Notes: generated from the sequence alone by a model not told the origin. 64,000 bases of DNA from Streptomyces blattellae (GCF_009709555.1 NZ_WJBG01000113.1:1-64000); one strand, 5' to 3'; positions 34,318 to 44,594 are shown, numbered from the stretch's first letter. A program made the numbers and translations.

Positions 34318-34973
34318 CCCTTCCGTCCGGGACGCCGGACGCGCACCGACAGGGCGGGCGGACGGGCGAGCCCCAGGCCTTTGATCGCGTCGGCGAGTGT
34401 GGTGTCCAAGTCGGCGCGTACGTCGTCCAGTTCGCGGAAGTGGGAGATCGCACGGACGTCGGCCCGGGCGCGGCCCATCCGGACCCGTACCGACTGCACG
34501 CCGGACACTTCCACGGCCCGGTCGCGCAGCACCAGGGCCGCCGCGTCCCGGTGGAGGCCGGCGCGTACGTCGGGATGGGTGCGCCGCATGGTCAGTACGG
34601 CGCGCAGGCCCGGCGTGGCCGCGAGCAGGATCAGCCAGAGACCGAGGGCCACGGCGATGCCCGCGCCGACGAGCACCCAGGCGTCGTCGAGGGGGCGTTC
34701 GGCGAGCTGGGTGGCGAGTTCGCGGCGCCAGGCCATGGCGGGCCGGTCGGCGCGCACGGCGGCGACGTCGTAGAGGAAGGCGCCGGCGACCAGCAGCAGG
34801 AGCAGCGCGACGATCGCGGCCGGGACACGGCGTGCCGACCAGAAACGGCCGCCGTTCTCGCCGCCGACGGGTTCATAGTCGGCCGCGGAGGCGGACTGGC
34901 TGTGGCCGCCATCGTCGGCCTTCTCCAGGACGGGCAGCCGCTGAGTGCTCTCGGCCCCCTGGGACTCGCTCAT
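34314..34973 (-). CDS. DUF6286 membrane protein of the Asp23 cluster
   Basis: A 219-residue protein with an acidic N-terminal segment, two membrane helices (about 50-70 and 98-120) and a C-terminal domain (VRVRMGRARADVRAISHF) that resembles Asp23 in pattern. From memory this is the DUF6286 family, restricted to actinobacterial Asp23 loci. ATG at 34973 with GGGGAGGA before it; it overlaps the preceding Asp23 gene by 4 bp. Confidence 0.72.
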   Translation of the reverse strand: MSESQGAESTQRLPVLEKADDGGHSQSASAADYEPVGGENGGRFWSARRVPAAIVALLLLLVAGAFLYDVAAVRADRPAMAWRRELATQLAERPLDDAWVLVGAGIAVALGLWLILLAATPGLRAVLTMRRTHPDVRAGLHRDAAALVLRDRAVEVSGVQSVRVRMGRARADVRAISHFRELDDVRADLDTTLADAIKGLGLARPPALSVRVRRPGRKG

Positions 34974-35377
34974 TGCGTCCTCCCCTGTGCCACGCCGGGT
35001 ACCGCGACCGGATGCAGCCGCTCCACGTGTACGGCCACTTCGTGCACCTCCATCCCCACGAGAGCGCCTACCCGCTGGGTGACGTGCCGACGCACGGAGG
35101 CGCACTGACGGCCGATGTCGGAGGGGTAGCCGAGGTCGAGGCTGACGCGGACGCGGACGGTGTCGTTGTGCACGACGACCGACGCGTGCGGCGGTGAGGC
35201 GTCCGGCGGCAGTGCGCCCAGCGCCTCACGCGCCACCTGCGAGGCGATCTTCGCCACCACCCGGTCGGCGATCCGCGTGGCACCGCGCTCGCCCGGCGGT
35301 ACGGCGGTCTGGGGTCTGCGGAGCTCGGTGGCCCCTTCGCTCACGGGCTCGGCGGCCCCTTCGCTCACGGACGTCAC
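34970..35377 (-). CDS. Asp23/Gls24 family protein, copy 1
   Basis: A 135-residue Asp23/Gls24 envelope-stress protein. The core begins at TRIADRVVAKIASQVAREALGAL and continues VVVHNDTVRVRVSLDLGYPSDIG ... VRRHVTQRVGALVGMEVHEVAVHVERL. The N-terminal 35 residues include a duplicated VSEGA motif. GTG start, overlapping the stop of the 61-residue membrane protein (GTGA). Confidence 0.82.
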   Translation of the reverse strand: MTSVSEGAAEPVSEGATELRRPQTAVPPGERGATRIADRVVAKIASQVAREALGALPPDASPPHASVVVHNDTVRVRVSLDLGYPSDIGRQCASVRRHVTQRVGALVGMEVHEVAVHVERLHPVAVPGVAQGRTQ

Positions 35378-35559
35378 CGCCGTCGGTCGTCACGCGAGCG
35401 GAAGAAGTCGCCGATGTCCAGGTCTCCCTCCAGGAACCGGCCGACCACGAACCCGATGGCGCCCAGCGCCGCCACCAGCAGGAAGGCGCCGAACCCGCCG
35501 AAGTATCCGGCGAAGCCCAGGGCCATTCCGGCGATCATGCCGATCACAGCCATGCTCAT
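35374..35559 (-). CDS. Small two-helix membrane protein of the Asp23 cluster
   Basis: A 61-residue protein with two closely spaced Gly-rich hydrophobic helices (about 3-20 and 23-42) and an acidic/basic tail (EGDLDIGDFFRSRDDRRR). It resembles the DUF2273-type proteins found in Asp23 operons of Firmicutes. The ATG at 35559 is one option, with a further in-frame ATG two codons on. Its stop overlaps the next gene. Confidence 0.7.
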   Translation of the reverse strand: MSMAVIGMIAGMALGFAGYFGGFGAFLLVAALGAIGFVVGRFLEGDLDIGDFFRSRDDRRR

Positions 35560-35598
35560 GGTGCGCTCACGCTCCTTGGCGGTTCGGTCGCCGACGGG

Positions 35599-36084
35599 TC
35601 ACTGGATCCGCGGTTCCTGCTCCTCTTCTTCTTCCTCCGGCAGCTTCACATCACTCACCGCGATGTTGACCTCCACGACCTCCAGCCCCGTCATCCGCTC
35701 GACGGCCGCGATCACGTTCTCGCGCACATCCCGCGCCACATCGGAGATCGACACGCCGTAGTCGACGACGATCTCCAGATCGAGCGCGGTCTGCACCTCT
35801 CCGACCTCGGCCTTCACACCCCGTGTCACGGACTTGGACCCGCCGGGCACCCGGTCCCGCACGGCTCCGAAGGTCCGCGACAGCCCGCTCCCCATGGCGT
35901 GCACGCCCAGGACATCCCGGGCGGCCAGCCCGGCGATCTTTTCCACTACCCCGTCGGCGATGGTGGTCCGCCCCCGGGTCGCCGGTTCCCCGCCCCCGCG
36001 TTTGGTTGCCTTGCGGGTCTGCACCGGCGACTCGTTCTCGCCCTCAGGGGTCTGCGTCCGGTTTCGCTCCGTCATATCACTCAT
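35599..36084 (-). CDS. Asp23/Gls24 family protein, copy 2
   Basis: A 161-residue Asp23 protein, first of the cluster. A basic disordered N-terminus (about 35 residues) leads to GRTTIADGVVEKIAGLAARDVLGVHAMG, the TALDLEIVVDYGVSISDVARDVRENV strand-helix, and ends in a polyglutamate tail (PEEEEEEQEP). In Firmicutes Asp23 coats the inner membrane through AmaP and protects the envelope. The ATG at 36084 is chosen; upstream in-frame starts lie in the divergent gene's region. Confidence 0.85.
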   Translation of the reverse strand: MSDMTERNRTQTPEGENESPVQTRKATKRGGGEPATRGRTTIADGVVEKIAGLAARDVLGVHAMGSGLSRTFGAVRDRVPGGSKSVTRGVKAEVGEVQTALDLEIVVDYGVSISDVARDVRENVIAAVERMTGLEVVEVNIAVSDVKLPEEEEEEQEPRIQ

Positions 36085-36171
36085 CGCCGTACGTCCTTTT
36101 CGGTCGTCGTCCTCTGACCACGGTAAGCGCGGTTGCGCCCGCGCGCGCCGGGGATGCGGCAGGCTGGAGCA

Positions 36172-36885
36172 ATGACGTCCGATCGGTTGGCGCAGACTGT
36201 ACGACAGCAGCTGGGGCTGGGCAGACTCCTCCCGCTGGGCGGCCCGCACGACGGCGCGTGGATCACGGAGGAGGCGGCCGAGTCGCTACTGCGGCGCGCG
36301 ACGGATTCGGTGCGCGGGGTACGCCTCGGCGCACTGCGGATCGCGCTCACCGACCCGGACGACGTCCACGAGCCCGCCGTACCGCCTCCACCGAGCGCAC
36401 TGCCACCCGGCCCGCTCCGACTGACGGGGGACTTCGCGGCGACACCGTCGGCTCCGCTGCCGACGACCGCCTCCCGCTTGCGTACGGCCCTCACCGCGGC
36501 GGCGCGGGACCGGCTCGGCCTGACGGTCACGGAGGTCGACCTACGGGTGACGGCCCTGCTGGACGAGGACGCGGAGCCCGAGCCCGTACGACCGCCCGAG
36601 CCGAAGGAGGCTTCGGAGACCAGGGACGGAGCCGAAGCCCGCGCGGCCGAGGCCGCCCTCGGCGTCCGGGGCGTGACCGCCCTGACGGGCACGCTGGGGC
36701 GGGCGGTCCACATCGAGGAACGCCGGGTCGACGACACCGCCCTGCCGCACCGTCATGTACGCCTGGAACTGGCGGCGGACGCGGACCACCAGGCCGTGCG
36801 TGTGGCCCGGGAGGTCCGCGTCGCGGTATCGAGCGCGCTTCAGGACGGCCCGACCGTGGCGGTGCTGGTCACCGCAGTCGTCTGA
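36172..36885 (+). CDS. Asp23-locus protein of unknown function
   Basis: A 237-residue protein divergent from the Asp23 operon with an 87-bp shared promoter region. It shows two Asp23-like stretches, one N-terminal (RRATDSVRGVRLGALRIAL) and one C-terminal (RRVDDTALPHRHVRLELAAD), joined by a proline/glutamate linker. From memory Streptomyces genomes label it nucleopolyhedrovirus P10 family, a name without functional meaning. Likely works with the envelope-stress proteins. Confidence 0.65.
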   Translation: MTSDRLAQTVRQQLGLGRLLPLGGPHDGAWITEEAAESLLRRATDSVRGVRLGALRIALTDPDDVHEPAVPPPPSALPPGPLRLTGDFAATPSAPLPTTASRLRTALTAAARDRLGLTVTEVDLRVTALLDEDAEPEPVRPPEPKEASETRDGAEARAAEAALGVRGVTALTGTLGRAVHIEERRVDDTALPHRHVRLELAADADHQAVRVAREVRVAVSSALQDGPTVAVLVTAVV

Positions 36886-36901
36886 GCGATCGTCTGACTG
36901 C

Positions 36902-37723
36902 TCATTCGCCCAGCCCCGCCAGGTCCCTGAGCCGCCGGGCCTGCGCGGCGCGCTCCGCCGCACGCTGCTGCTCGTACGTCCGCTCCCCGGCACCGCGCAG
37001 CAACGCCTTCGTCTCGATCACGGCGTCCCGGGGCGCGGCCAGGATCGCGGACGCCAGGTCCGCCACGGCCGCGTCCAGCTGCTCACCCGGCACGGCGAGA
37101 TTGGCCAGCCCCGTACTCACCGCTTCCTCGGCCAGGACAAAGCGCCCGGTCACACAGATCTCCAGCGCTCGCGCATACCCGACGAGCCCGACCAGCGGAT
37201 GCGTGCCGGTCAGGTCCGGCACCAGTCCCAGGCCGGTCTCGCGCATGGCGAACTGCACGTCGTCGGCGACGACGCGCAGATCACACGCGAGGGCAAGCTG
37301 GAACCCGGCCCCGATGGCATGCCCCTGGACGGCGGCGATGGACACGATGTCGCTCTGCCGCCACCAGGTGAAGCCCTCCTGGAACCCGGCGATGGCCGCG
37401 TCCAGTTCGGCGTCGCTGCCGCGTGCGAGGTCGATGAACGACGGCTCGCCCTCAATGCCTTCGGGCGTGAACATCTGCCGGTCGAGACCGGCGGAGAAGG
37501 ACTTGCCCTCCCCGCGCAGCACGACGACACGCACACTGCCGGGCAGCAACCGCCCGGCCTCGCCCAGCGCACGCCACATCGCGGGGCTCTGCGCATTGCG
37601 CTTGGCCGGGTTGGCCAGCGTCACCGTGGCGATCGCGTCGTCGACGGTGAGCCGTACGCCGTCCTTGTCGAGTACGGGACCGTGGGGACCTCGGGACACA
37701 ACGTCCTGGTCGGGCGAAGCCAT
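36902..37723 (-). CDS. Enoyl-CoA hydratase/isomerase family protein
   Basis: A 273-residue crotonase-fold enzyme. The oxyanion-hole motifs are visible: LRGEGKSFSAGLDRQMF and AAVQGHAIGAGFQLALACDLRVVADD; the catalytic Glu region reads MRETGLGLVPDLTG. This points to hydration or isomerisation of enoyl-CoA in fatty-acid or amino-acid breakdown. The ATG at 37723 gives the usual start; a GTG at 37777 adds 18 residues. It converges with the Asp23-locus gene, 16 bp apart. Confidence 0.85.
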   Translation of the reverse strand: MASPDQDVVSRGPHGPVLDKDGVRLTVDDAIATVTLANPAKRNAQSPAMWRALGEAGRLLPGSVRVVVLRGEGKSFSAGLDRQMFTPEGIEGEPSFIDLARGSDAELDAAIAGFQEGFTWWRQSDIVSIAAVQGHAIGAGFQLALACDLRVVADDVQFAMRETGLGLVPDLTGTHPLVGLVGYARALEICVTGRFVLAEEAVSTGLANLAVPGEQLDAAVADLASAILAAPRDAVIETKALLRGAGERTYEQQRAAERAAQARRLRDLAGLGE

Positions 37724-37860
37724 GGGGCGCCTCCGATGTGTGCGGTCGTCCTGGATGCCGTACCAGACGGCAGGCACCCTTAAGTGACTGCACAGTAACC
37801 ACCCGGCCGATCAGAGAACCGACCGGGTGGCCACCGTCGAAAGCGATGGGCCGCCCGGGC

Positions 37861-38082
37861 TCAGGACGATGCGGCCTTCTTGCCCCGCGTCGCCCCGCCG
37901 CGCCCGCGCAGCGTGACGCCCGACTCGCTGAGCATCCGGTGTACGAAGCCATACGAGCGGCCGGTCTCCTCGGCCAGCGCTCGGATGCTCGCACCGGAGT
38001 CGTACTTCTTCTTCAGGTCTGCCGCGAGCTTGTCGCGCGCGGCGCCGGTCACCCGGCTGCCCTTCTTCAGAGTCTCGGCCAC
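37861..38082 (-). CDS. gbn: GATC-binding nucleoid-associated protein
   Basis: A 73-residue basic protein with one helix-turn-helix (about residues 22-55, KKYDSGASIRALAEETGRSYGFVHRMLSES) and an Arg/Lys/Gly tail. Sequence, size and position before the ABC-F gene match S. coelicolor SCO1839, described as the nucleoid protein Gbn that binds GATC sites and affects development and antibiotic production. GAGGAGG lies 5 bases before the GTG at 38082. A dense GATC cluster lies 270-380 bp upstream, suggesting autoregulation. Confidence 0.8.
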   Translation of the reverse strand: MAETLKKGSRVTGAARDKLAADLKKKYDSGASIRALAEETGRSYGFVHRMLSESGVTLRGRGGATRGKKAASS

Positions 38083-38351
38083 CCGTGCCTCCTCATGGGA
38101 AGTGCGCTCTGGTCCCCTCATGATCACCCCTCCGGGCCCTGATGGCCACCCATTCGGCAAGGTCCGTAAGACAGGGTTTTGACGACAGGAGCGCATCCCC
38201 ACATGCGGAATCTGTAATTCCTTAGAGAGTCGTCCGTACGGCCGAACGGGTTGTTCCACGAAGTGCCTGGTCAGAGATGCAGGACGGCCGAGCCCACGTC
38301 AATAAGGGGCCCGGCCGGTAAATCGATGTAGGACACACCTCGGTACGAAAA

Positions 38352-38441
38352 GATCTCACACAGATGATGGATCAAGGATGAGCCGAATGATCCATACACT
38401 GTGGATCACCCTGTGGATCACGCTATGGATCACGCTTTCGA

Positions 38442-38462
<21 letters not shown>
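38352..38462. promoter_or_regulatory. Cluster of eight GATC sites upstream of gbn
   Basis: GATC occurs at 38352, 38370, 38389, 38404, 38416, 38428, 38440 and 38459. The four from 38404 to 38440 lie in a 12-bp tandem repeat (unit like gtggatcaccct, the last one diverged) that runs into the ABC-F stop codon. Most sites have A/T on at least one flank. At about 72% GC one GATC is expected every 390 bp or so. The array is a strong candidate Gbn landing site. The rest of the gap 38083-38441 holds no gene. Confidence 0.65.
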
Positions 38463-40040
<1,578 letters not shown>

Positions 40041-40098
40041 GGTCAGACTCCAGGGCGGAGGGGGTTGACGGGTGGGCGGCTGAGGACGTTCCCGCCGT

Positions 40099-40122
40099 CT
40101 AATGCGCGAGGAGAATGGCCAT
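40099..40122 (-). CDS. Possible 7-residue leader peptide before ABC-F gene
   Basis: ATG at 40122 opens a 7-codon frame, MAILLAH, then TAG. No ribosome site precedes it, but a -10 box lies so that transcription would start on the A of the ATG, making a leaderless mRNA. Many antibiotic-induced ABC-F genes are controlled by such short peptides. Between its stop and the ABC-F ribosome site, GGCGG and CCGCC can pair. This is a proposal from sequence layout only. Confidence 0.35.
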   Translation of the reverse strand: MAILLAH

Positions 40123-40129
40123 GGCGGCA

Positions 40130-40135
40130 ATTCTA
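40130..40135 (-). promoter_or_regulatory. -10 box (TAGAAT) for ABC-F transcript
   Basis: TAGAAT on the minus strand ends 7 bases before the ATG of the short leader frame, the spacing of leaderless actinobacterial promoters. A convincing -35 at 17-18 bp is not seen; GGAAAA is nearest. The remaining sequence of the gap 40041-40345 holds no other supported gene. Confidence 0.4.
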
Positions 40136-40345
40136 ACGGGGCGGTGCAACCACTTTTCCGGCGTTCCCGTGTTCGAACCGCCCGCCGCAGCCTTCGGCGG
40201 TGGCATCGCGGGGCTGATCGCGCTGTTCCCGGCGTTGTCAGTGGTGGGTGCAAGACTGGCGGCAGGCAGCGGGATTCCGGGGGGTTCCAGCGGTTTTCGC
40301 TCAACACCGGCGGTTTTCCACTCGACACACAAGGGAGTGATCGTC

Positions 40346-40759
40346 ATGGCGGGCACGGGTGGTGTGAGTCCGAGCATCTATCCGACGGTGCTGTACGCGG
40401 ACGCGCAGGCGGCGATCCGGCAGCTGACGGAGGCCTTCGGCTTCACCGAGCTGTCGGTGTACGAGGGCGAGAGCGGCATCGTGGCACACGCGGAGCTGGT
40501 GCAGGGCAACGGCGGGGTGATGCTCGGCTCGAAGGGCCGCGGCGGTCGCTTCGACGAGCTGATGAAGGACGCCGGCCCCGCCGGGGTGTATGTCGTCGTG
40601 GACGACGTCGACGCCCACCACCAGCGTGCCGTGGACCACGGCGCGGAGATCCTGATGCCCCCGACGGACCAGGACTACGGCTCGCGGGACTACATGGCCC
40701 GCGACCTGGAAGGCAATATCTGGAGCTTCGGCACCTACGCCCCCGCGATAGGCGGCTGA
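40346..40759 (+). CDS. VOC (glyoxalase/bleomycin-resistance fold) protein
   Basis: A 137-residue protein with the paired beta-alpha-beta-beta-beta units of the VOC superfamily: SIYPTVLYADAQAAIRQLTEAFGF opens the first, GVYVVVDDVDAHHQRAVDHGAEIL the second, closing with YMARDLEGNIWSFGTY. The metal ligands are incomplete, so it may be a binding protein and not an enzyme. AAGGGAG lies 9 bases before the ATG; the longer frame starting at 40115 has an unrelated N-terminal part. Confidence 0.8.
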   Translation: MAGTGGVSPSIYPTVLYADAQAAIRQLTEAFGFTELSVYEGESGIVAHAELVQGNGGVMLGSKGRGGRFDELMKDAGPAGVYVVVDDVDAHHQRAVDHGAEILMPPTDQDYGSRDYMARDLEGNIWSFGTYAPAIGG

Positions 40760-40784
40760 CCGGGCGGCACGGCCGGCGGAGCGC

Positions 40785-42101
40785 TCAGCCCCCGGTGTGC
40801 ACCTGGAAGGCCGCGCGGCGTACGGCCTTGGCCAGGGCGGGGTCGGGGTGCGCCGCGGCGAGGGCCACCAGGACCTGCACGGTGCGGGGGTGCCCGACGG
40901 CACGCACCTCGTCGAGCAGCATGGGGACGGTCGGCTGCACCGCGGATTCCAGGTGCCGTACCAGCATCGGGGCCTCGCCGTGATCGGCGACGGCGGCGGC
41001 CGTGTCGACCCACAGCCAAGTGGCCTCTTCCCGGGTGAGGACCTCATGGGCGTCCTCGGGGTCGGCGCCGTCGTGCTCGGCGAGCCACAGCAGCGCGTAG
41101 GGCCTGAGCGTCGGATCGTCGCCCACGGCGCGTACGTCGGGCTCGGCGGGGGCTCCGACGACGCGCAGCGCCTCGAAGGCGAGGCCGCGCAGCAGGGCGT
41201 CCTCGCCGCGGGCGGCGTCGAGCAGCTCGGTGACGGCGCTGCCGACGGGGCGGGCGGCGAGCCAGGCGCGGTACTCGTCGCGGGCCGCCTTCGGCCGGAG
41301 CTGGGCGCAGCCGCGCAGCATCTCCTCGGCGGCGACCTCGATGTTCCCGGCGGGGCTCTGGGCGGCGACGCAGATCTGCTCCAGCTTGACCCAGACCGCC
41401 CAGCTGCCGAGCGGGGTCAGCGTGGCCTGCCCGTCGCCGCAGGTGAGGGCGCCGACGGAGGCGAGGGCGTGCAGGGACCAGTCGAGGAGCGGGGCGAGCG
41501 GGGTGTCGGCGGGCTCCGCAGGCGGCTCGGGCTGCGGACCGTAGGGGATCTCGCAGCGCTCGGTGCGCAGTTCGCTGACCCGCTGCTCCAGGAGGTCGAG
41601 GAGCTGCTCGACCGGGACGGGGCCGGCGGAGAGCTGGAGGAAGGAGAGCACCTGGGGCATGGCCGAGACGACCTCGGCGACGGCGGCGGGCTCGTGGTCC
41701 GCGGGTTCCGGATGGGCGAGCGACCAGGCGTCGAAGAGGGCGACCCAGCCGCGCAGTACGGCGCTGTCGTCGCGGTTCCAGGCGCGCAGCCGCCAGCCGG
41801 GGCGTGCGGTGCCGCCGTGCACCTCGACGAGGCCGGCGAGGCGGGCGGTGTCCCAGTCGGCGCGGACCTGAGCCACGGTCAGGCCCAGGTCCCTGGCCGC
41901 CAGTTCGGCGGTCGCGTCGGACAGGGTGCCCGCGCCGTCGGGGCTCGCACCGTCACGGCCGGGGCGCAGCGCGGCGTCGGCCCAGCGGGCGACGCGGGCC
42001 GCGGCGGCCAGACCGGAGCGAGCCATTCTGGCCAGCTCCGCCCGGGCGGGAGTGCCCTCCGGGGGGCGCGGGGCGGGGCGGGGCGGGCGCCGCTGGTTCA
42101 T
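40785..42101 (-). CDS. Large helical protein of unknown function
   Basis: A 438-residue cytoplasmic protein. No catalytic motif is recognised. The last about 170 residues read like HEAT repeats (LLRGLAFEALRVVG, VRHLESAVQPTVPMLLDEVRAVGHPRTVQVLVALAAAH), suggesting a binding surface. The N-terminus is Pro/Arg-rich. The start is uncertain: ATG at 42101 lacks a good ribosome site and in-frame alternatives reach 42251. From memory the gene is conserved in Streptomyces at this position. Confidence 0.6.
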   Translation of the reverse strand: MNQRRPPRPAPRPPEGTPARAELARMARSGLAAAARVARWADAALRPGRDGASPDGAGTLSDATAELAARDLGLTVAQVRADWDTARLAGLVEVHGGTARPGWRLRAWNRDDSAVLRGWVALFDAWSLAHPEPADHEPAAVAEVVSAMPQVLSFLQLSAGPVPVEQLLDLLEQRVSELRTERCEIPYGPQPEPPAEPADTPLAPLLDWSLHALASVGALTCGDGQATLTPLGSWAVWVKLEQICVAAQSPAGNIEVAAEEMLRGCAQLRPKAARDEYRAWLAARPVGSAVTELLDAARGEDALLRGLAFEALRVVGAPAEPDVRAVGDDPTLRPYALLWLAEHDGADPEDAHEVLTREEATWLWVDTAAAVADHGEAPMLVRHLESAVQPTVPMLLDEVRAVGHPRTVQVLVALAAAHPDPALAKAVRRAAFQVHTGG

Positions 42102-42345
42102 CGCTCGGGGGGCGGCGGCCAGGGGTCGCGGGCGGACGAGTCGAAGCCTGGAGTCGCGCGGGATACGGGACGTCACGGGTGCAGTCTTCCGGTTGACGGT
42201 CCGAAAACCCAAACGGAATGTCACGGCGGGCGACGGGAATGGCCAACGCACGGGGTCCTACGGGCGGCGGAGGGCATACAACAGGCCAGGGATACGGCGT
42301 TAAACGGAATCCACGGGACCGGGTGGGATCGGGGTGGACGGGCCG

Positions 42346-43482
42346 TCACATCAGCGGGGTCAGGAACCGGCGCAGCGTCTCTTCGTAGGTCTGCGGGTCG
42401 GCGTTCCACATGGCTGCGTGCGGGGCGTGCTGGACCGTGTGGAGGGAGACCAGGTCGGGGCGGCTGTCGGCCAGGCGGCGGGAGAGGGTCCAGGGCGCCA
42501 CCGTGTCGTCGGGGCCATGGAAGATCAGCGTCGGCACCGAGAGCCGGCCGGGGTCGGCGATGTCGGCGGCGTCGGCGATGCGGTCGCCGGGCAGCCCGGT
42601 GCGGCCCTGTGCGGCGCGGACCGCCAGCGGCAGCAGGACACCCGGGGTGCGCCGGGCGGAGGCCAGGGCGCGCAGCGTCGTCTCCCAGCTGAGTACCGGG
42701 GAGTCCAGGACGAGCCCCGAGACTCGGTCGCGCAGCCCCGAGTCGGCGGCGGCGCGCAGCGCCATGGCGGCGCCGGTGGACCAGCCGTGCAGGACGACCT
42801 GCTTGGCGCCGTAGCCCACGGCGTAGCGGATCGCCGCGTCCAGGTCACGCCACTCGGTCTCGCCGAGGTGGTTCAGGCCGTCCGGGGAGCGGGGGGCGCC
42901 GAGGTCGCCGCGGTAGGCGAGGGCGAGCACCGGGAAGCCGCGGCGGCCCAGGAACTCCATGAGGTTCATGGCGTGCTCGCGGGTGGTGCCGAGGCCGTGC
43001 ACCGCGATGACCCAGATGTCGCGCACGCCGGGCACGAACCAGGCGGGCAGGGAGCCGAGTTCGCCGGGTATGTCGATGTCGGCGTGTTCCAGGCCGAGGG
43101 CGACGCCGGGGTCGCCGACGTACACGTTCGGGGTGAGCCACACCTTGTCGCCGGGATCGAGGGTGCCGTGGGTGACGCGTTCCAGGCGGCGTACGACGGT
43201 GTCGGCGGAGTGGTTCGCCGCGCCGAGGACGGGGCCGACGACGGCGTGCGAGGCGTCGCCGGCGAGGCCGTAGGTGCCGGGGCGCAGGGAGGCGAGGGCC
43301 CGGGTGAGCGCGATCTGGCCCGCCGCCGTCGCATGCACGGTGAGCCGGGGTTCACCGGGCAGGGGCCGTCCCGGTGGCGCCTTCAGCGCGGCATCACTGG
43401 CGAACCGTCCGGCGGCCACGCCGGCTGCGCCGGCCGCCAGGGCTACGGTGACGGCCGCGGCCGCCGTTTTGACAGTGCGCAC
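42346..43482 (-). CDS. Exported alpha/beta hydrolase
   Basis: A 378-residue alpha/beta hydrolase. A hydrophobic N-terminal segment (VKTAAAAVTVALAAGAAGVAAG) is either a signal peptide or a membrane anchor. The nucleophile elbow GWSTGAA supplies Ser, IFHGPDDTVAPW the acid, and HAPHAAMW the His, near the C-terminus. The substrate is not clear; the closest pattern is the BAAT/esterase-like group of exported hydrolases. Confidence 0.8.
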   Translation of the reverse strand: MRTVKTAAAAVTVALAAGAAGVAAGRFASDAALKAPPGRPLPGEPRLTVHATAAGQIALTRALASLRPGTYGLAGDASHAVVGPVLGAANHSADTVVRRLERVTHGTLDPGDKVWLTPNVYVGDPGVALGLEHADIDIPGELGSLPAWFVPGVRDIWVIAVHGLGTTREHAMNLMEFLGRRGFPVLALAYRGDLGAPRSPDGLNHLGETEWRDLDAAIRYAVGYGAKQVVLHGWSTGAAMALRAAADSGLRDRVSGLVLDSPVLSWETTLRALASARRTPGVLLPLAVRAAQGRTGLPGDRIADAADIADPGRLSVPTLIFHGPDDTVAPWTLSRRLADSRPDLVSLHTVQHAPHAAMWNADPQTYEETLRRFLTPLM

Positions 43483-43527
43483 GGATCCAGTGTCCTGGCG
43501 GACCCGCCTGTCGGCCAGCCGGGGGAC

Positions 43528-44259
43528 TCACTTCCGCTGCCCGTACCCCCGCAGCCTCTCCCCCGCCGCGCGCAGCTGCTTCTCCGACAGCAGGCTCGGG
43601 GACAGGCCCGGCACCGAGGAGGCCGTGAGCCAGAGGCGGCACATCCACTCAAGTTGGGCTGTGCGGTCGTAGGCCTGGTCGAGGGTGGCACCGTAGGCCA
43701 TCGTGCCGTGGTTCTGGAGGAGGCAGGCGGAGCGGCCGGTCAGGGCGTGGAGCATGTTCTCGGCCAACTCGTCGGTGCCGTACGTCGCATACGGGGCGAC
43801 CCGGACGGGTCCGCCGAGCGCCCCGGTCATGTAGTGGATCGCCGGGAGCTCGGTGACGAGGGTGGAGACGGCCGTGGCGTGGACCGCGTGGGTGTGGACG
43901 ACGGCGCGGGCGTCGGTCGTGCGGTGGACGGCGAGGTGCATGGGCAGTTCGCTGGTCGGGACGAGGGTGCCGAGCACCTGCCGGCCGTCGAGGTCGACGC
44001 CGGTGACGTCGTCCGGCGTGAGGCGGTCGTAGGGGATGCCCGACGGTGTGACCAGGATCGTGTCCCCGACGCGTACGGAGACATTGCCGGACGTGCCGAC
44101 GACGAGTCCGTCGGACACGGTCCGGCGGGCCGTGGCGACGAGCTCTTCCCAGGCGTGCGCCTCCTCCTTGAGCGCACCCCTCCCCCGCGGCTCTGTCACA
44201 ACCGGTGCCTCCTCCCGGGCGTCCCCCGCGCTCCGCTGATCCCGCCGCTGCTCAGCCAT
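43528..44259 (-). CDS. Class II aldolase/adducin family protein
   Basis: A 243-residue zinc-dependent aldolase-type enzyme related to L-fuculose-phosphate aldolase and ribulose-phosphate epimerase. It has GTSGNVSVR for phosphate binding, SELPMHLAVHR with the catalytic Glu, and zinc ligands in VVHTHAVHATAV and LLQNHGTMAYG. The N-terminal about 35 residues are charged and probably disordered. No sugar kinase or isomerase gene is adjacent, so the substrate is open. Confidence 0.85.
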   Translation of the reverse strand: MAEQRRDQRSAGDAREEAPVVTEPRGRGALKEEAHAWEELVATARRTVSDGLVVGTSGNVSVRVGDTILVTPSGIPYDRLTPDDVTGVDLDGRQVLGTLVPTSELPMHLAVHRTTDARAVVHTHAVHATAVSTLVTELPAIHYMTGALGGPVRVAPYATYGTDELAENMLHALTGRSACLLQNHGTMAYGATLDQAYDRTAQLEWMCRLWLTASSVPGLSPSLLSEKQLRAAGERLRGYGQRK

Positions 44260-44553
44260 GCCGCGATCCTGCCAGGCGCGGCGTCAACCCGCCGACAGGC
44301 GGGGCACTTCGGGCGGAGGGCCACACGACCGCCCGCTGACGGAGGTGGGCCCGGCTGCTGCCCGTTCTGGCAGTACGACGACAGCGGCAGCCTGCCGGGT
44401 GACCAGAATCCTTCAGGTGACCAGAATCTCTTCAATGGACCCCTGCCCCGGCTAAAGAAGCTTGTCCGAGGTTCCTGGCCCTTGGGGCGTCCGGCCCGCG
44501 CGGGTCCGGCGGTGCGACAACCGCCACGACGGGACACCACGCGGCCCCTCCCA

Positions 44554-44594
44554 GTTCATCTTCCGTTCACTCAGGTTACCTACGTTCAACCGGC
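44554..44594 (+). promoter_or_regulatory. PHO box upstream of pitH2
   Basis: Two contiguous 11-bp direct repeats, GTTCATCTTCC (44554) and GTTCACTCAGG (44565), then a further GTTCAACCGGC at 44584, match the Streptomyces PhoP-binding unit GTTCACCCGGC. The position, 29-69 bp before the pitH2 start, fits control by PhoR-PhoP under phosphate starvation. Confidence 0.7.

Noticed and set aside
40143..40170. SigR-like promoter (GGAAA and GTT) for the ABC-F gene
   Set aside because: The spacing is one base short of the usual range and the match is weak.
40115..40345. N-terminal extension of the VOC protein with a hydrophobic stretch
   Set aside because: The VOC fold starts right after the ATG at 40346, which has its own AAGGGAG site; the extension overlaps the promoter region of the ABC-F gene.
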